NCBI RefSeq assembly: GCF_017948455.1
Contig: NZ_JAFFSU010000001.1
Location: forward strand, 434,001 to 498,000
From: Streptomyces sp. GESEQ-4
Lineage (GTDB): Bacteria; Actinomycetota; Actinomycetes; Streptomycetales; Streptomycetaceae
Direction: 5' to 3'
DNA length: 64,000 nucleotides
Below the pieces are notes generated by a model. The model had not been told where the DNA came from. It made no database searches and saw nothing but the letters and a program-made list of their open reading frames with translations. Within the stretch, counting starts at the first letter, position 1; each line of letters opens with the position of its first letter. Positions 8,297-16,879 of the stretch are shown here, piece by piece. Both the position numbers and the translations under genes were made by a program.

Positions 8297-9262
8297 ATGA
8301 AGCAGCTCACCCATCCGCCGGAGCGTCCCCCGGCGCTCGACCACCAAGGAGCACCCGCTCCCCACCCGCCACGCCGGCGACCTGCCTCCCAGCAGTGGGC
8401 CGCCTGGGCCTTCCTCGCCCCCGTCACCGCCTACCTCGCCCTGTTCTACGCCTATCCCCTCTACCGCAACCTCGATCTGAGCCTGCGTAACTACACCGTC
8501 CGCTCCTTCGTCCAGGGCGACGCCCCCTTCACCGGCCTCGCCAACTACCGCACCGTCTTCGACGATCCGACCTTCACCCCCGCCCTGCTGCACACCGTGG
8601 TGTTCACCGCCGTGTGCCTGGCCTTCCAGTACGCCATCGGCCTGGCCCTGGCGGTCTTCTTCAACCAGCACTTCCGGCTGTCGGCGACCCTGCGCGCCCT
8701 GTTCCTGGTGCCGTGGCTGCTGCCGCTCATCGTGTCGGCCTCCACCTGGTCGTGGATGCTCAACAGCGAATCGGGCGTCGTCAACACCGCCCTGAACGTG
8801 TTCGGCATCGGCCCGGTGAACTGGCTGACGTCACCGGAGTGGTCACTGACCTCGGTGATCATCGCGAACATCTGGATCGGCGTGCCGTTCAACCTGGTCG
8901 TGCTCTACAGCGGCCTGCAGTCGATCCCCGCTTCGCTGTACGAGGCGGCCGCCCTCGACGGCGCGAACGCCTGGCGCCGGTTCTGGAGCATCACCTTCCC
9001 GCTGCTGCGCCCGGTGTCCGCGATCACCCTGCTGCTGGGCCTGGTCTACACGCTCAAGGTCTTCGACATCATCTGGATCATGACCAAGGGCGGCCCGGCC
9101 GACTCCTCCACCACCTTCGCCACCTGGTCCTACCAGCTCGGCTTCGGCAACCTGCTGCCCGCCTTCGGCCCCGGCGCGGCCGTCGGCAACCTGCTCGTCG
9201 TCGCCGCCCTCGTCTTCGGCCTGGTGTACCTCAGGGTCCAGCGAAAGCAGTACGCCTCATGA
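8297..9262 (+). CDS. ABC sugar importer permease (MalF type)
   Basis: A 321-aa inner-membrane permease with about six transmembrane segments and the cytoplasmic EAA loop (YEAAALDGANAWRRFW, about residues 215-230) that contacts the ATPase. Its N-terminal tail is proline- and histidine-rich. The ATG at 8297 is used; a GTG at 8288 in the same frame is possible, and neither has a strong ribosome binding site, suggesting coupling to the binding-protein gene ending 10 bases earlier. Its stop overlaps the start of the next permease. No ATPase gene is nearby, which is common for Streptomyces carbohydrate importers that share one MsiK-like subunit. Confidence 0.88.
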   Translation: MKQLTHPPERPPALDHQGAPAPHPPRRRPASQQWAAWAFLAPVTAYLALFYAYPLYRNLDLSLRNYTVRSFVQGDAPFTGLANYRTVFDDPTFTPALLHTVVFTAVCLAFQYAIGLALAVFFNQHFRLSATLRALFLVPWLLPLIVSASTWSWMLNSESGVVNTALNVFGIGPVNWLTSPEWSLTSVIIANIWIGVPFNLVVLYSGLQSIPASLYEAAALDGANAWRRFWSITFPLLRPVSAITLLLGLVYTLKVFDIIWIMTKGGPADSSTTFATWSYQLGFGNLLPAFGPGAAVGNLLVVAALVFGLVYLRVQRKQYAS

Positions 9263-10080
9263 TCACCGCACGGAACACCTGGTGGAAGACAGCCACCGGC
9301 CTGCTCCTGACCGCGCTCATGCTCTTCCCGGTCTACTGGATGCTGAATGTGTCCTTCACCCGCGACGAGGACATGCGCAAGAGCCCGCCCGACCTGTTCC
9401 CGGTCAACGGCACCCTGGCCGGCTACCGGACCGTCCTGAACGACCAGTTGCCCTACCTCGCCACCAGCCTCGTCATCGGCCTCGGCACCGTCGTCCTGAC
9501 CGTCGCCCTCGCCGCACCCGCCGGCTACGCCCTGGCCAAGCTGCGCCCGCGCGGCGGCGGTGTCCTCAGCTTCCTCTTCCTGGTCGCCCAGATGATCCCC
9601 GGCATCATCATGGCGATGGGCTTCTACGCCATCTACCTCAGCCTCGGGCTCCTGCAGTCGGTGCCAGGCCTGATCGTCGCGGACTCCACACTCGCTGTCC
9701 CCTTCGCGGTGCTGATCTTCACCGCGTTCATGTCGGGCATCCCGGAGGAACTGCTCCAGGCCGCGAAGACGGACGGGGCCGGACCCCTGCGCACCTTCTG
9801 GTCGATCGTGCTGCCCATGAGCCGCAACGCCGTCGTCACCGTGTCGCTGTTCGCGTTCCTGTGGTCCTGGTCCGACTTCGTCTTTGCCAGCACTCTCGCG
9901 AACGGCGGCACCCACGAACCGATCACCCTCGGCATCTACCACTACATCGGCAACAACAACCAGGAATGGAACGCCATCATGGCCACCGCCGTCGTGGCCT
10001 CGCTGCCCGCCACGGTGATCCTCGTCCTCGCCCAGCGCTACATCGCCGCCGGCGTCACCGCCGGAGCCGTGAAGGACTGA
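9259..10080 (+). CDS. ABC sugar importer permease (MalG type)
   Basis: A 273-aa permease partner of the preceding protein, with six predicted membrane helices, the EAA loop (LLQAAKTDGAGPLRTFW) and the characteristic C-terminal ending TAGAVKD. The ATG at 9259 overlaps the upstream stop codon in an ATGA arrangement, so the two permeases are translationally coupled and made in equal amounts. Together with the lipoprotein it forms the uptake route for the sugar released by the secreted hydrolase. Confidence 0.9.
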   Translation: MITARNTWWKTATGLLLTALMLFPVYWMLNVSFTRDEDMRKSPPDLFPVNGTLAGYRTVLNDQLPYLATSLVIGLGTVVLTVALAAPAGYALAKLRPRGGGVLSFLFLVAQMIPGIIMAMGFYAIYLSLGLLQSVPGLIVADSTLAVPFAVLIFTAFMSGIPEELLQAAKTDGAGPLRTFWSIVLPMSRNAVVTVSLFAFLWSWSDFVFASTLANGGTHEPITLGIYHYIGNNNQEWNAIMATAVVASLPATVILVLAQRYIAAGVTAGAVKD

Positions 10081-10146
10081 CCCCTCCGCGCTCCGTCGGC
10101 CAACTCCGCTGCCGACCAACCCTGCTGAAGAATCGAGTAACTCCGC

Positions 10147-11928
10147 ATGACCGCCGCCCGATCCGGCCCGGCCTTCTCCCTCCATGACATCCCGTTCAGC
10201 ACGCATGGCTCCTGGTTCGGTATCTCCCCTGTGCTGGCGGAGAAGACGTACGCCGACGACCTCCACCTCGTCTCCCACCAGAACGGCATGCACCCCGTCC
10301 TGCGCTTCGTCCCCCTCGACGCCACCACGGGGGAGCGGGCCGAGACCAGTGTCACGGCGACGCCGAGTCTCCTCAGCTGGGCCCACGGGGGAGGGCGGAT
10401 CGACCTCGCCTACGAGTCGCCGGACACCGTACGCCTGCGCGGGGAAGGAACGAGCCTGCGCATCACGGCGGCGGCGTCGACACTGACGCCGTTCACGGGG
10501 ACGTACTTCTACCGGGATCCGGTGGACGGGGCGCACGTCTTCACGTCGTACGAGACCGGCCGCCGCTACCGGGTCACCGTGCTGTCGGGCGTCGTGCGGG
10601 GTGCCACTGGCAGTCAAGCCCTGGGCCACGCCGATCGCGGTCTCACCATCAGCGCGGAGGCCGGGGGCATTTGGGAGGCCGCGGTCGAGGAACTCGACAC
10701 CGCACGCGGCCCCGTCACAGACCGGACGACGTTCAGCGAGGTCGTCACCGCGGCGGAGCAGGACTTCGCGGCCTTCGCCGACGCGGTGGCCCCCTGGCGC
10801 TCGCCCGGCACCGCGGCAGCCGAACTCGCCGTGTACGTCCTGTGGTCAGCGACCGTGGCGCCGACAGGCCTGGTCACGCGACCCGCGGTGCTGATGTCCA
10901 AACACTGGATGGACAAGGTCTGGAGCTGGGACCACTGCTTCAACGCCCTCGCCCTGGCCCCCGGAGCGCCCGCCCTCGCCCGGGACCAGTTCGCGCTGCC
11001 CTTCGACCACCAGGACGAGAGCGGCGCCCTGCCCGACTCGGTCACCCACTCGGAAGTCCTCCGCAACTTCGTGAAACCACCCATCCACGGCTGGACCTTC
11101 AGCCACCTGCGCAGACGCCTCAGCGAACCCCTCGATCGAACCGAACTCGCCGAGATCTACGACAGACTGGAGCGCTGGACGGACTTCTGGCTCACCGCAC
11201 GCCGCGCACCGGGGGCCGCCCTGCCCCACTACCAGCACGGCAACGACAGCGGCTGGGACAACGCCACCACCTTCGACGCCGAGCAGGTGATCGTCAGTGC
11301 CGACCTCGCCGCGTTTCTCGTCCTGCAACTGCGCGAACTCGCCGCCCTGGCGAAGGAACTCGGTTTCGCCGGCGACGCGCGGCAGTGGACACGTAGCGCG
11401 GAGGACGTCCAGGCGGCCCTGTTCGACGAACTCTGGACGGGGGAGCGGTTCGTCGCCCGCGGCGTGGACAGCGGCGACACCAGGAGCAGCTCCAGCCTGC
11501 TCGACCTGATGCCGATCGTTCTGGGCGAGCACCTGCCCGAGCACATCGCCAAGAGCCTGGCCGCACGCATCGAGGCCCACCTGACCCCCTATGGACTGGC
11601 CACCGAACTCCCCACCTCCCCGCACTACCGCCCTGACGGCTACTGGCGCGGCCCCATCTGGGCACCCGCCACCGTCCTCATCGAGGACGGCCTGCGCCGC
11701 AGCGGCCACCAGCGCCTGGCCGACGAGATAAGCGCCCGCTTCCGCGGCCTGTGCGAAACCAACGGGTTCGCGGAGAACTTCGACGCCTTGACCGGTACGG
11801 GCCTGCGCGACCGCGCCTACACCTGGACCGCCGCCGGCTACCTCCTCCTCGCCGAAGCTCACGAACACCGGCTGAAGAAATTCCGCGAGACTGTCGATCC
11901 GGCCGTCTCCCGTTCGACGCAGGGGTGA
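10147..11928 (+). CDS. Cytoplasmic GH63/MGH1-like (alpha/alpha)6 glycosidase
   Basis: A 593-aa soluble enzyme without signal peptide. Its second half has the (alpha/alpha)6-barrel signatures of the GH63/GH37 group: HWMDKVWSWDHCFNALAL (about 255-272), NDSGWDNATTFD (about 360) and YWRGPIWAPATVLIEDGL (about 499-516). Family members hydrolyse alpha-glucosides or mannosylglycerate-type substrates by inversion. The first 210 residues are a beta-rich N-terminal domain. It follows the MalG-type permease by 66 bases in the same direction, so it probably cleaves the imported oligosaccharide. The precise specificity is not readable. Confidence 0.8.
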   Translation: MTAARSGPAFSLHDIPFSTHGSWFGISPVLAEKTYADDLHLVSHQNGMHPVLRFVPLDATTGERAETSVTATPSLLSWAHGGGRIDLAYESPDTVRLRGEGTSLRITAAASTLTPFTGTYFYRDPVDGAHVFTSYETGRRYRVTVLSGVVRGATGSQALGHADRGLTISAEAGGIWEAAVEELDTARGPVTDRTTFSEVVTAAEQDFAAFADAVAPWRSPGTAAAELAVYVLWSATVAPTGLVTRPAVLMSKHWMDKVWSWDHCFNALALAPGAPALARDQFALPFDHQDESGALPDSVTHSEVLRNFVKPPIHGWTFSHLRRRLSEPLDRTELAEIYDRLERWTDFWLTARRAPGAALPHYQHGNDSGWDNATTFDAEQVIVSADLAAFLVLQLRELAALAKELGFAGDARQWTRSAEDVQAALFDELWTGERFVARGVDSGDTRSSSSLLDLMPIVLGEHLPEHIAKSLAARIEAHLTPYGLATELPTSPHYRPDGYWRGPIWAPATVLIEDGLRRSGHQRLADEISARFRGLCETNGFAENFDALTGTGLRDRAYTWTAAGYLLLAEAHEHRLKKFRETVDPAVSRSTQG

Positions 11929-11969
11929 GAGGCGGGGAAGGCCCGCCCGGCGACGGCACAGGAGAGCAC

Positions 11970-12614
11970 ATGGATCAGCTGCTGAGAGTCCAGAACTTCA
12001 ACGTCTCGAGCGACGGAGTGGGCGCCGGCGTGGACCAGAGCTTCGAGAGCCCGTTCGGCCTTCCCGATGCCGCGAGGCTGTTCTCCTGGGCCGGTGCCAC
12101 GGCGAGCTGGCCCAACCGCACCGACCCTGGGGGCAGTCGGGGCCTCGACGACTACTTCACTCGGGACTTCGCATCCAACATCGGCGCCGAGATCATGGGC
12201 CGCAACAAGTTCGGCCCCCAGCGCGGGCCCTGGCACGACCATGAGTGGCTCGGCTGGTGGGGTGACGAACCCCCGTTCCACACGCCGGTGTTCGTCATGA
12301 CACACCACAAGCGTCCGTCGTTCACCCTCTCCGACACGACGTGCCACTTCGTCGACGGCGACCCGGCCACGGTCCTGGAGCAGGCCCGCGAGGCGGCGCA
12401 GGGCAAGGACGTCCGGCTCGGCGGCGGGGTCACCACCATCCGGCAGTTCCTCGACGCGGACCTCGTCGACACGATGCATGTGGCGGTCTCGCCGGTGAAG
12501 CTCGGCTCAGGAATTCGACTTTGGGAGTCCCCCGATGAACTGCTCGACCGGTTCCACCTGGACGTCGTGCCCAGCCCGAGCGGCGTGACGCACCATCTGT
12601 TCTGGCGCAAGTGA
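11970..12614 (+). CDS. RibD C-terminal/dihydrofolate-reductase-like protein
   Basis: A 214-aa protein of the RibD C-terminal domain family (DHFR-like fold, NADPH-binding). Visible are the FNVSSDGVGAG opening, GRNKFGP, VFVMTHHKRP and a glycine-rich turn VRLGGGVTTIRQFL (about 150-163) typical of the cofactor site. Many Streptomyces paralogues are called dihydrofolate reductase family proteins, with no proven folate role. GGAG lies 5 bases before the ATG at 11970. It stands alone after the glycosidase and converges on the histidine kinase gene. Confidence 0.85.
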   Translation: MDQLLRVQNFNVSSDGVGAGVDQSFESPFGLPDAARLFSWAGATASWPNRTDPGGSRGLDDYFTRDFASNIGAEIMGRNKFGPQRGPWHDHEWLGWWGDEPPFHTPVFVMTHHKRPSFTLSDTTCHFVDGDPATVLEQAREAAQGKDVRLGGGVTTIRQFLDADLVDTMHVAVSPVKLGSGIRLWESPDELLDRFHLDVVPSPSGVTHHLFWRK

Positions 12615-12641
12615 CACTTCCGGCCACTCCCGGACACTCCC

Positions 12642-13832
12642 TCAGGATCTCCCCGCCGAGAACACCGCCCGCACCTCCCACCCCACGCCGCCCCGCGGTC
12701 CGGCCTCCAGTTCGCCGCCCAGTGCGGTGACCCGCTCCTTCAGGCCGACGAGACCAAAGCCGCCACCGTGGGCGGCGGCCGGGAGTTGAGTGCCGCCGCG
12801 GCCGTCGTCCGCCACCGACACCACCAGGCGATCGGTGTCGGTGTCGTATCGCAGGCGGACCTCGATGTGCGTGGCGTCGGCCGCGTGCCGGCGGATGTTG
12901 GTGAGGGCCTCCTGGACGACCCGGAAGGCCGCGGCCTGCACCTCGTGGGGGAGGGCGTCGGGGGACAGGGCGGGGTCGCGGTGCAGGGCGACCTGCTGGC
13001 CCGGCGTCGCGAAGCCCTCGACCAGTTCCGTGATGCCCGCGAGGTCGCCGACCGGACGGCGGTCGGCCGCCTCGGCACCGGTGTCACGCAGCACGCCGAC
13101 GGTGCGGCGCATCGAGGCGAGGGCCTCGGTCGCGGCGCGTTCGATGCCGGCCAGGACGGGGTCCAGGTCCTGTGGCTGAGTGGTCGCCATCATGCGGGCC
13201 ACCTGGGTCTGCACGAGGATGCCCGTCACGTGGTGGGCGACGAAGTCGTGCAGGTCGGCGGCGATGGCCAGGCGTTCGCTGCGGCGGGTGTCGCTGACGG
13301 CGACGGTGCGGCGGTAGTCCAGCGAGCGCAGATAGCCCGCGAACCCCGCGACGAGGCCGATCAGCAGCAGCCCGATGACCTGCATGCCCTGCACCTCGCT
13401 GCTCAGCGCCGCGTCGCCGCGTACCGGCAGGATGAGCAGCGCGCCCGCGTCGAGGGTGCCGCACACCACGGCCCAGCGCGGCGGGCAGTGCCGTACGGCG
13501 ATGAAGAGCAGGCACAGCAGGGTCAAGATCTCGCCCGGACCGAGCATGACCTCGCCCCGGACCAGCAGCGAAGCGGCTGTGAGGAGGGCCGAGGCGAGAG
13601 CGGGCACGGCGGTGCGCACCTGCGGCGTGAGCCACTTGGGCCGCCGCCCGGCCGGCCACAGCACGGCGGCCAGCCCGACGAGCACCACGGCCAGGGTCGG
13701 CCAGACGGGGCCCGCCGTCGGCAGGATGCTCGTCCCGTCGGAGCCCGCGAAGAGCACGTCGACGACACATGCGGCGACCAGGACACCGACGGCGAGGCCG
13801 CGGACGCAGCCCTGGGCGGAAACGGAGTTCAT
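12642..13832 (-). CDS. Orphan sensor histidine kinase (NarL/HisKA_3 type)
   Basis: A 396-aa membrane sensor kinase. The N-terminal 190 residues contain five to six membrane helices with little periplasmic sequence. They are followed by the HisKA_3 dimerisation helix with the phospho-acceptor His in AADLHDFVAHHVTGILVQ, and a HATPase domain with VADDGRGG (N/G1 box) and GGGFGLVGLKERV (G2 box). The start at ATG 13832 removes a non-membrane leader present in a longer reading. No response regulator gene is adjacent: the gene downstream is convergent and the one upstream is unrelated. The partner must be encoded elsewhere. Confidence 0.85.
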   Translation of the reverse strand: MNSVSAQGCVRGLAVGVLVAACVVDVLFAGSDGTSILPTAGPVWPTLAVVLVGLAAVLWPAGRRPKWLTPQVRTAVPALASALLTAASLLVRGEVMLGPGEILTLLCLLFIAVRHCPPRWAVVCGTLDAGALLILPVRGDAALSSEVQGMQVIGLLLIGLVAGFAGYLRSLDYRRTVAVSDTRRSERLAIAADLHDFVAHHVTGILVQTQVARMMATTQPQDLDPVLAGIERAATEALASMRRTVGVLRDTGAEAADRRPVGDLAGITELVEGFATPGQQVALHRDPALSPDALPHEVQAAAFRVVQEALTNIRRHAADATHIEVRLRYDTDTDRLVVSVADDGRGGTQLPAAAHGGGFGLVGLKERVTALGGELEAGPRGGVGWEVRAVFSAGRS

Positions 13833-14021
13833 GCCGATCACCGTAGGCCGAACCCCCGGCAGCGGGATCGGCCGAATGACCGAGGGACCTGCCGCTGACG
13901 CCGACCTTATGACCGAGGCGCACTGCCCCAACCAGCCCTAGGCGTACGCCCCCCAAAATGTTGAAGAAGTGACGTATAGCCACACCTGGGAAAAGATGCG
14001 TGCTCTGTGACTCTGTGGTGA

Positions 14022-14053
14022 TCTGGGTTGTGGAGGGGGTGAACCCAGAGGAG
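14022..14053 (+). promoter_or_regulatory. Leader hairpin abutting the ribosome binding site of the small peptide gene
   Basis: TCTGGGTT (14022-14029) and AACCCAGA (14042-14049) form a perfect 8-bp stem around a 12-base loop. The right arm runs into the ribosome binding site AGAGGAG (14047-14053) of the 62-aa peptide gene, so folding would partly mask it. Translation may therefore be controlled by RNA folding or a bound factor. Confidence 0.5.
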
Positions 14054-14061
14054 ATGGTGAT

Positions 14062-14250
14062 ATGCCTTCCACTGACAAGGCGTTCAAGGAAATCACGGGC
14101 GTCCCGAGCATCGACATCGAGGCGGCGCTCGACCCCGCGGAGCCCGACGGTGTCTTCCGCGACAGCCGGGAGTGCGCCGCTCTGGCGCTGCTTTCCGCCG
14201 ACACCAAGCTGCTGCTGTCCCCGCCGACCCCTCGCCCCAAGAAGGGCTGA
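14062..14250 (+). CDS. 62-aa small peptide, first gene of an unknown five-gene cassette
   Basis: A short protein, MPSTDKAFKEITGVPSIDIE and onward, ending SPPTPRPKKG. The first half is acidic with mixed polar residues (a leader-like helix, residues 5-35); Cys38 is the only cysteine; residues 39-52 are hydrophobic (ALALLSADTKLLL); and the tail is proline-rich and basic. There is no signal peptide or membrane segment. AGAGGAG lies 8 bases upstream of the ATG at 14062. The gene starts an operon whose next genes encode three proteins of unknown function and a serine hydrolase. The leader-plus-tail look and the position would fit a precursor peptide modified or cleaved by the neighbours, but no known maturation enzyme is present, so this is inference only. 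Confidence 0.7.
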   Translation: MPSTDKAFKEITGVPSIDIEAALDPAEPDGVFRDSRECAALALLSADTKLLLSPPTPRPKKG

Positions 14251-14274
14251 GCGGACCGACGGGAGCAGCTGAGC

Positions 14275-15000
14275 ATGGAGCAGTCAGGCGCTACGACCCT
14301 CTTGCAGGGCGCGGTGCAGGACGTTGCGTCGGACGTGGTCTCCGCCCTGCGGGGCGGGGACCACGTGCGAGTGTCCGGCACCGAGGCCGTCGACGGCCAT
14401 GGGGGAAGCCTCGCGTTCGCCGCCGTACGCGTGTTGGGAGCGGATCTGCTGCTGCCGCACGTCCTCTTCCGCACCCCGCCCGTTCCCGAGACCCTCACCG
14501 TGTTCCGGGAGACCGTGGAGGCCTTTCCGCCCCGCGCGGACGCGGCTCCCACCGTCCTGTGGAGCCACTGGGCCATGAGTCGCACGCTACGGCGGTTCGA
14601 CTCGCCCCAATCCGGCCCGCCCCCGACCGGCCCGCCCGGCACGGACGCGACCGCGGAACCCGACGCCCGCTGGCTCGACGAGGCGACCTGGCAGGTGCTG
14701 ACGCACCAACTCGCCGTCCTGGCCCCGCTCGCGGTGCCCGGCGGTGACTGCGCGGTGGCGCGCGCGGCCCGGCGCCGCACGGTCGACGTGGCCCGGGGCT
14801 TCGTACGGGCGGTGCGCCGCAGGGACTGGCAGCAGGCGGCCGGTGCCGGACGCTGGCTGACCCTGCTCGAAGACGTACCGGACGCACTCGGCCTCGAAGC
14901 GGGGCTGGACTTCGTGGAACTGATGGGCGGCACCGACCCCCGTGTGGCCCTCCAGGCACAGGCGGCACGCGTCATACGGGCCGCCGGAGCGCTCGTATGA
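14275..15000 (+). CDS. Unknown protein, second gene of the five-gene cassette
   Basis: A 241-aa cytoplasmic protein with no family I recognise. It appears alpha-helical, with a proline/glycine linker near residues 105-122 (SPQSGPPPTGPPG) separating two parts. The C-terminal half is arginine-rich (RAARRRTVDVARGFVRAVRR). No catalytic motif, signal or membrane helix is visible. GGGAG lies 9 bases before the ATG. It starts 24 bases after the peptide gene and its TGA overlaps the ATG of the next gene (ATGA), so it is part of one translationally coupled unit. Confidence 0.75.
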   Translation: MEQSGATTLLQGAVQDVASDVVSALRGGDHVRVSGTEAVDGHGGSLAFAAVRVLGADLLLPHVLFRTPPVPETLTVFRETVEAFPPRADAAPTVLWSHWAMSRTLRRFDSPQSGPPPTGPPGTDATAEPDARWLDEATWQVLTHQLAVLAPLAVPGGDCAVARAARRRTVDVARGFVRAVRRRDWQQAAGAGRWLTLLEDVPDALGLEAGLDFVELMGGTDPRVALQAQAARVIRAAGALV

Positions 15001-15962
15001 CGGCGATGGACGTCGACAAGATCCGGGAAGTGGCAGCGGGCGCCTTCGCCTGGCTGTCCGCGCACCGCGGCGACTTCACGCTGGGGGAGGACGCACTCAC
15101 CGCGGACGGCCATGTGGACGCCACCTGGAAACCCCTCGGGGAACTCGCCCAGACCTGCGTGAGCGTACGCGCGCACACCCCGCCGTCGGACCCTCTGCAC
15201 GCGTGCGCCTCCGACCTGTTGGGGTTCGCGTGGCAGCAGACCGGGCGGGGCGAGCTGTTCCTACGGCTCCAGGCGCTGGAGCCCTTCGCGACGTATCCCC
15301 TGGAGGTCTACTCCGTCTTCGCCTCGGCCGGACTGCGGCACTCCGGGTACGAGGCCGCCGCCGCGACGACGGCCCGCACGCGGGGCTGGCGGCTGACCGA
15401 GCAGGAACCGACCCGCCGGCTCGGCGTCCTGAAGGCCGAACACCGCAGCGGCATCCACCGGCCGGAACAGGACCCGCGGTTACTGCGCCGGACCTGGCTG
15501 GGCGGACTGCCGGAACCCTGGACGTTCGAGCGCTCCTCGGGGTACGCGCTCACCCACGTCGTCTTCCACCTCACCGACTGGGGCCGCACCCCCGAGGGCG
15601 TCCCCGCGGACGTGGCCGCCTATCTCGCAGACTGGCTGCCCGCCTGGCTCGACACCTGCCTGGACGCTGGGATGTGGGACCTCAGTTGCGAGCTGCTGAT
15701 CGTCGCCGCGAGCCTCCCGTCCCCGCCCGACCCCGGGACCCTGCAGCACGCCTGGCCGCGGATCGCGCGGGCGCAGCACGCCTCGGGCGCGCTCCCGGAG
15801 CAGGGCCCGCGGGGCGACGGCGAAGCGGATACGGAGCCGGACTTCCGCCGCTGTTACCACTCCACGCTGATGGCCGCGTTCGCGGCGGCACAGACCCTCA
15901 AGTGCCTTACAGGCGAGGGCGGTATGCACCACGGGTACGAGGAACAAGGAGCGCCTGGATGA
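14997..15962 (+). CDS. Unknown helical protein, paralogue A of the five-gene cassette
   Basis: A 321-aa protein clearly paralogous to the next gene product. Both have an opening with FAWLSAHRGDF/EWLWAHRDGF and LGELA/VGELA, a central PTRRLG, and a strongly shared segment WLGGLPEPWTF, THVVFHLTDWG and WLPAWLDTCLD (about residues 165-225). The fold looks all-helical, and the conserved His/Asp in THxVFHLTDWG could be functional. I believe such proteins carry a DUF label (possibly DUF6895), but no activity is known to me. The start at 14997 overlaps the upstream stop, and the stop overlaps the following start, both as ATGA. Confidence 0.75.
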   Translation: MTAMDVDKIREVAAGAFAWLSAHRGDFTLGEDALTADGHVDATWKPLGELAQTCVSVRAHTPPSDPLHACASDLLGFAWQQTGRGELFLRLQALEPFATYPLEVYSVFASAGLRHSGYEAAAATTARTRGWRLTEQEPTRRLGVLKAEHRSGIHRPEQDPRLLRRTWLGGLPEPWTFERSSGYALTHVVFHLTDWGRTPEGVPADVAAYLADWLPAWLDTCLDAGMWDLSCELLIVAASLPSPPDPGTLQHAWPRIARAQHASGALPEQGPRGDGEADTEPDFRRCYHSTLMAAFAAAQTLKCLTGEGGMHHGYEEQGAPG

Positions 15963-16879
15963 CCGACACCCGTCTGATACACACCGTCGGCGTCCGCGCC
16001 CTGGAGTGGCTGTGGGCCCATCGCGACGGATTCCGCCTGGAGCCCGACGTCGATCCGGAAGTGGGCTTCCTGGAGCGTTTCAAACCGGTCGGCGAACTGG
16101 CCCTGATCTGCCGGGTGTTGTTCCGCGAGGGGGTGGCCGGATCGCAGCAGGCCGAGCTGGCGCGCAAGCTCGTGGACCACACCTGGCGGCACACGCTGGA
16201 CGGCGGCCGCATGCTGGTCCGGGGGCAGCGCATCGAGCCGCTCTCGCCCATCCCGTTCGAGGTGTACCTCCCGTATAAGGAACTCGGGTACAGCGAACCC
16301 GAGGTGGAGCGCGCCACCGTCCTCTACCACCGGCTCGACAGCTGGGCGGCCCTCGAACTCGACCCGACCCGACGCCTCGGACTGGCCGCGTTCCAGCGCC
16401 GCTTCGGCCTCACACCCAGCCCGCCCGAAGCGGACCTCGTCGGCGCCACCTGGCTGGCCCGCACGCCCGAGCCCTGGACGGTCAGCGGGCACATCGCCTA
16501 CGACGTCACCCACGCGGTGTTCCACCTCACCGACTGGGGAGAGCACCCCGACGGCCTGCCCCCGGACATCGCCGACTACCTCGCCATGTGGCTGCCGGCC
16601 TGGATCGACGACTGGCTGGACCTGAAGCGCTGGGACCTGCTCGGTGAACTCCTCGTCGTCGACGCCTGTCTACCCCGCCCCACCCTGGACGCACGGGCAT
16701 GGGAGGGCTTCGCCGCCGCACAGCAGCCCGACGGTTCCATGCCCGCCTTCGGGAAAATGCCGGAGGGCGATCCGGACGAGGTGTTCGACCTCGTCTACCA
16801 CCCGACGCTGGTCGCCGCCTTCGCGTCCGTGCTGGCCACCTCCCGCGCCCTCACCGAGCTGGCGCACGCCACCCCATGA
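15959..16879 (+). CDS. Unknown helical protein, paralogue B of the five-gene cassette
   Basis: A 306-aa relative of the preceding protein. It has EWLWAHRDGF near the start, DPTRRLGLAAFQRRFGL in the middle and the shared block WLARTPEPWTV, THAVFHLTDWG and WLPAWIDDWLDLKRWDLLGE (about 160-225). It lacks a signal peptide or membrane helix. A pair of diverged copies kept in one operon suggests a heterodimer or two successive steps on one substrate. The ATG at 15959 overlaps the stop of paralogue A, and its own TGA overlaps the hydrolase start at 16876. Confidence 0.75.
   Translation: MTDTRLIHTVGVRALEWLWAHRDGFRLEPDVDPEVGFLERFKPVGELALICRVLFREGVAGSQQAELARKLVDHTWRHTLDGGRMLVRGQRIEPLSPIPFEVYLPYKELGYSEPEVERATVLYHRLDSWAALELDPTRRLGLAAFQRRFGLTPSPPEADLVGATWLARTPEPWTVSGHIAYDVTHAVFHLTDWGEHPDGLPPDIADYLAMWLPAWIDDWLDLKRWDLLGELLVVDACLPRPTLDARAWEGFAAAQQPDGSMPAFGKMPEGDPDEVFDLVYHPTLVAAFASVLATSRALTELAHATP

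Noticed and set aside
14062..14250. Calling the small peptide a lasso, lanthipeptide or sactipeptide precursor
   Set aside because: No cyclase, B1/B2 proteins, lanthionine synthetase or radical-SAM enzyme is nearby, and only one cysteine is present.
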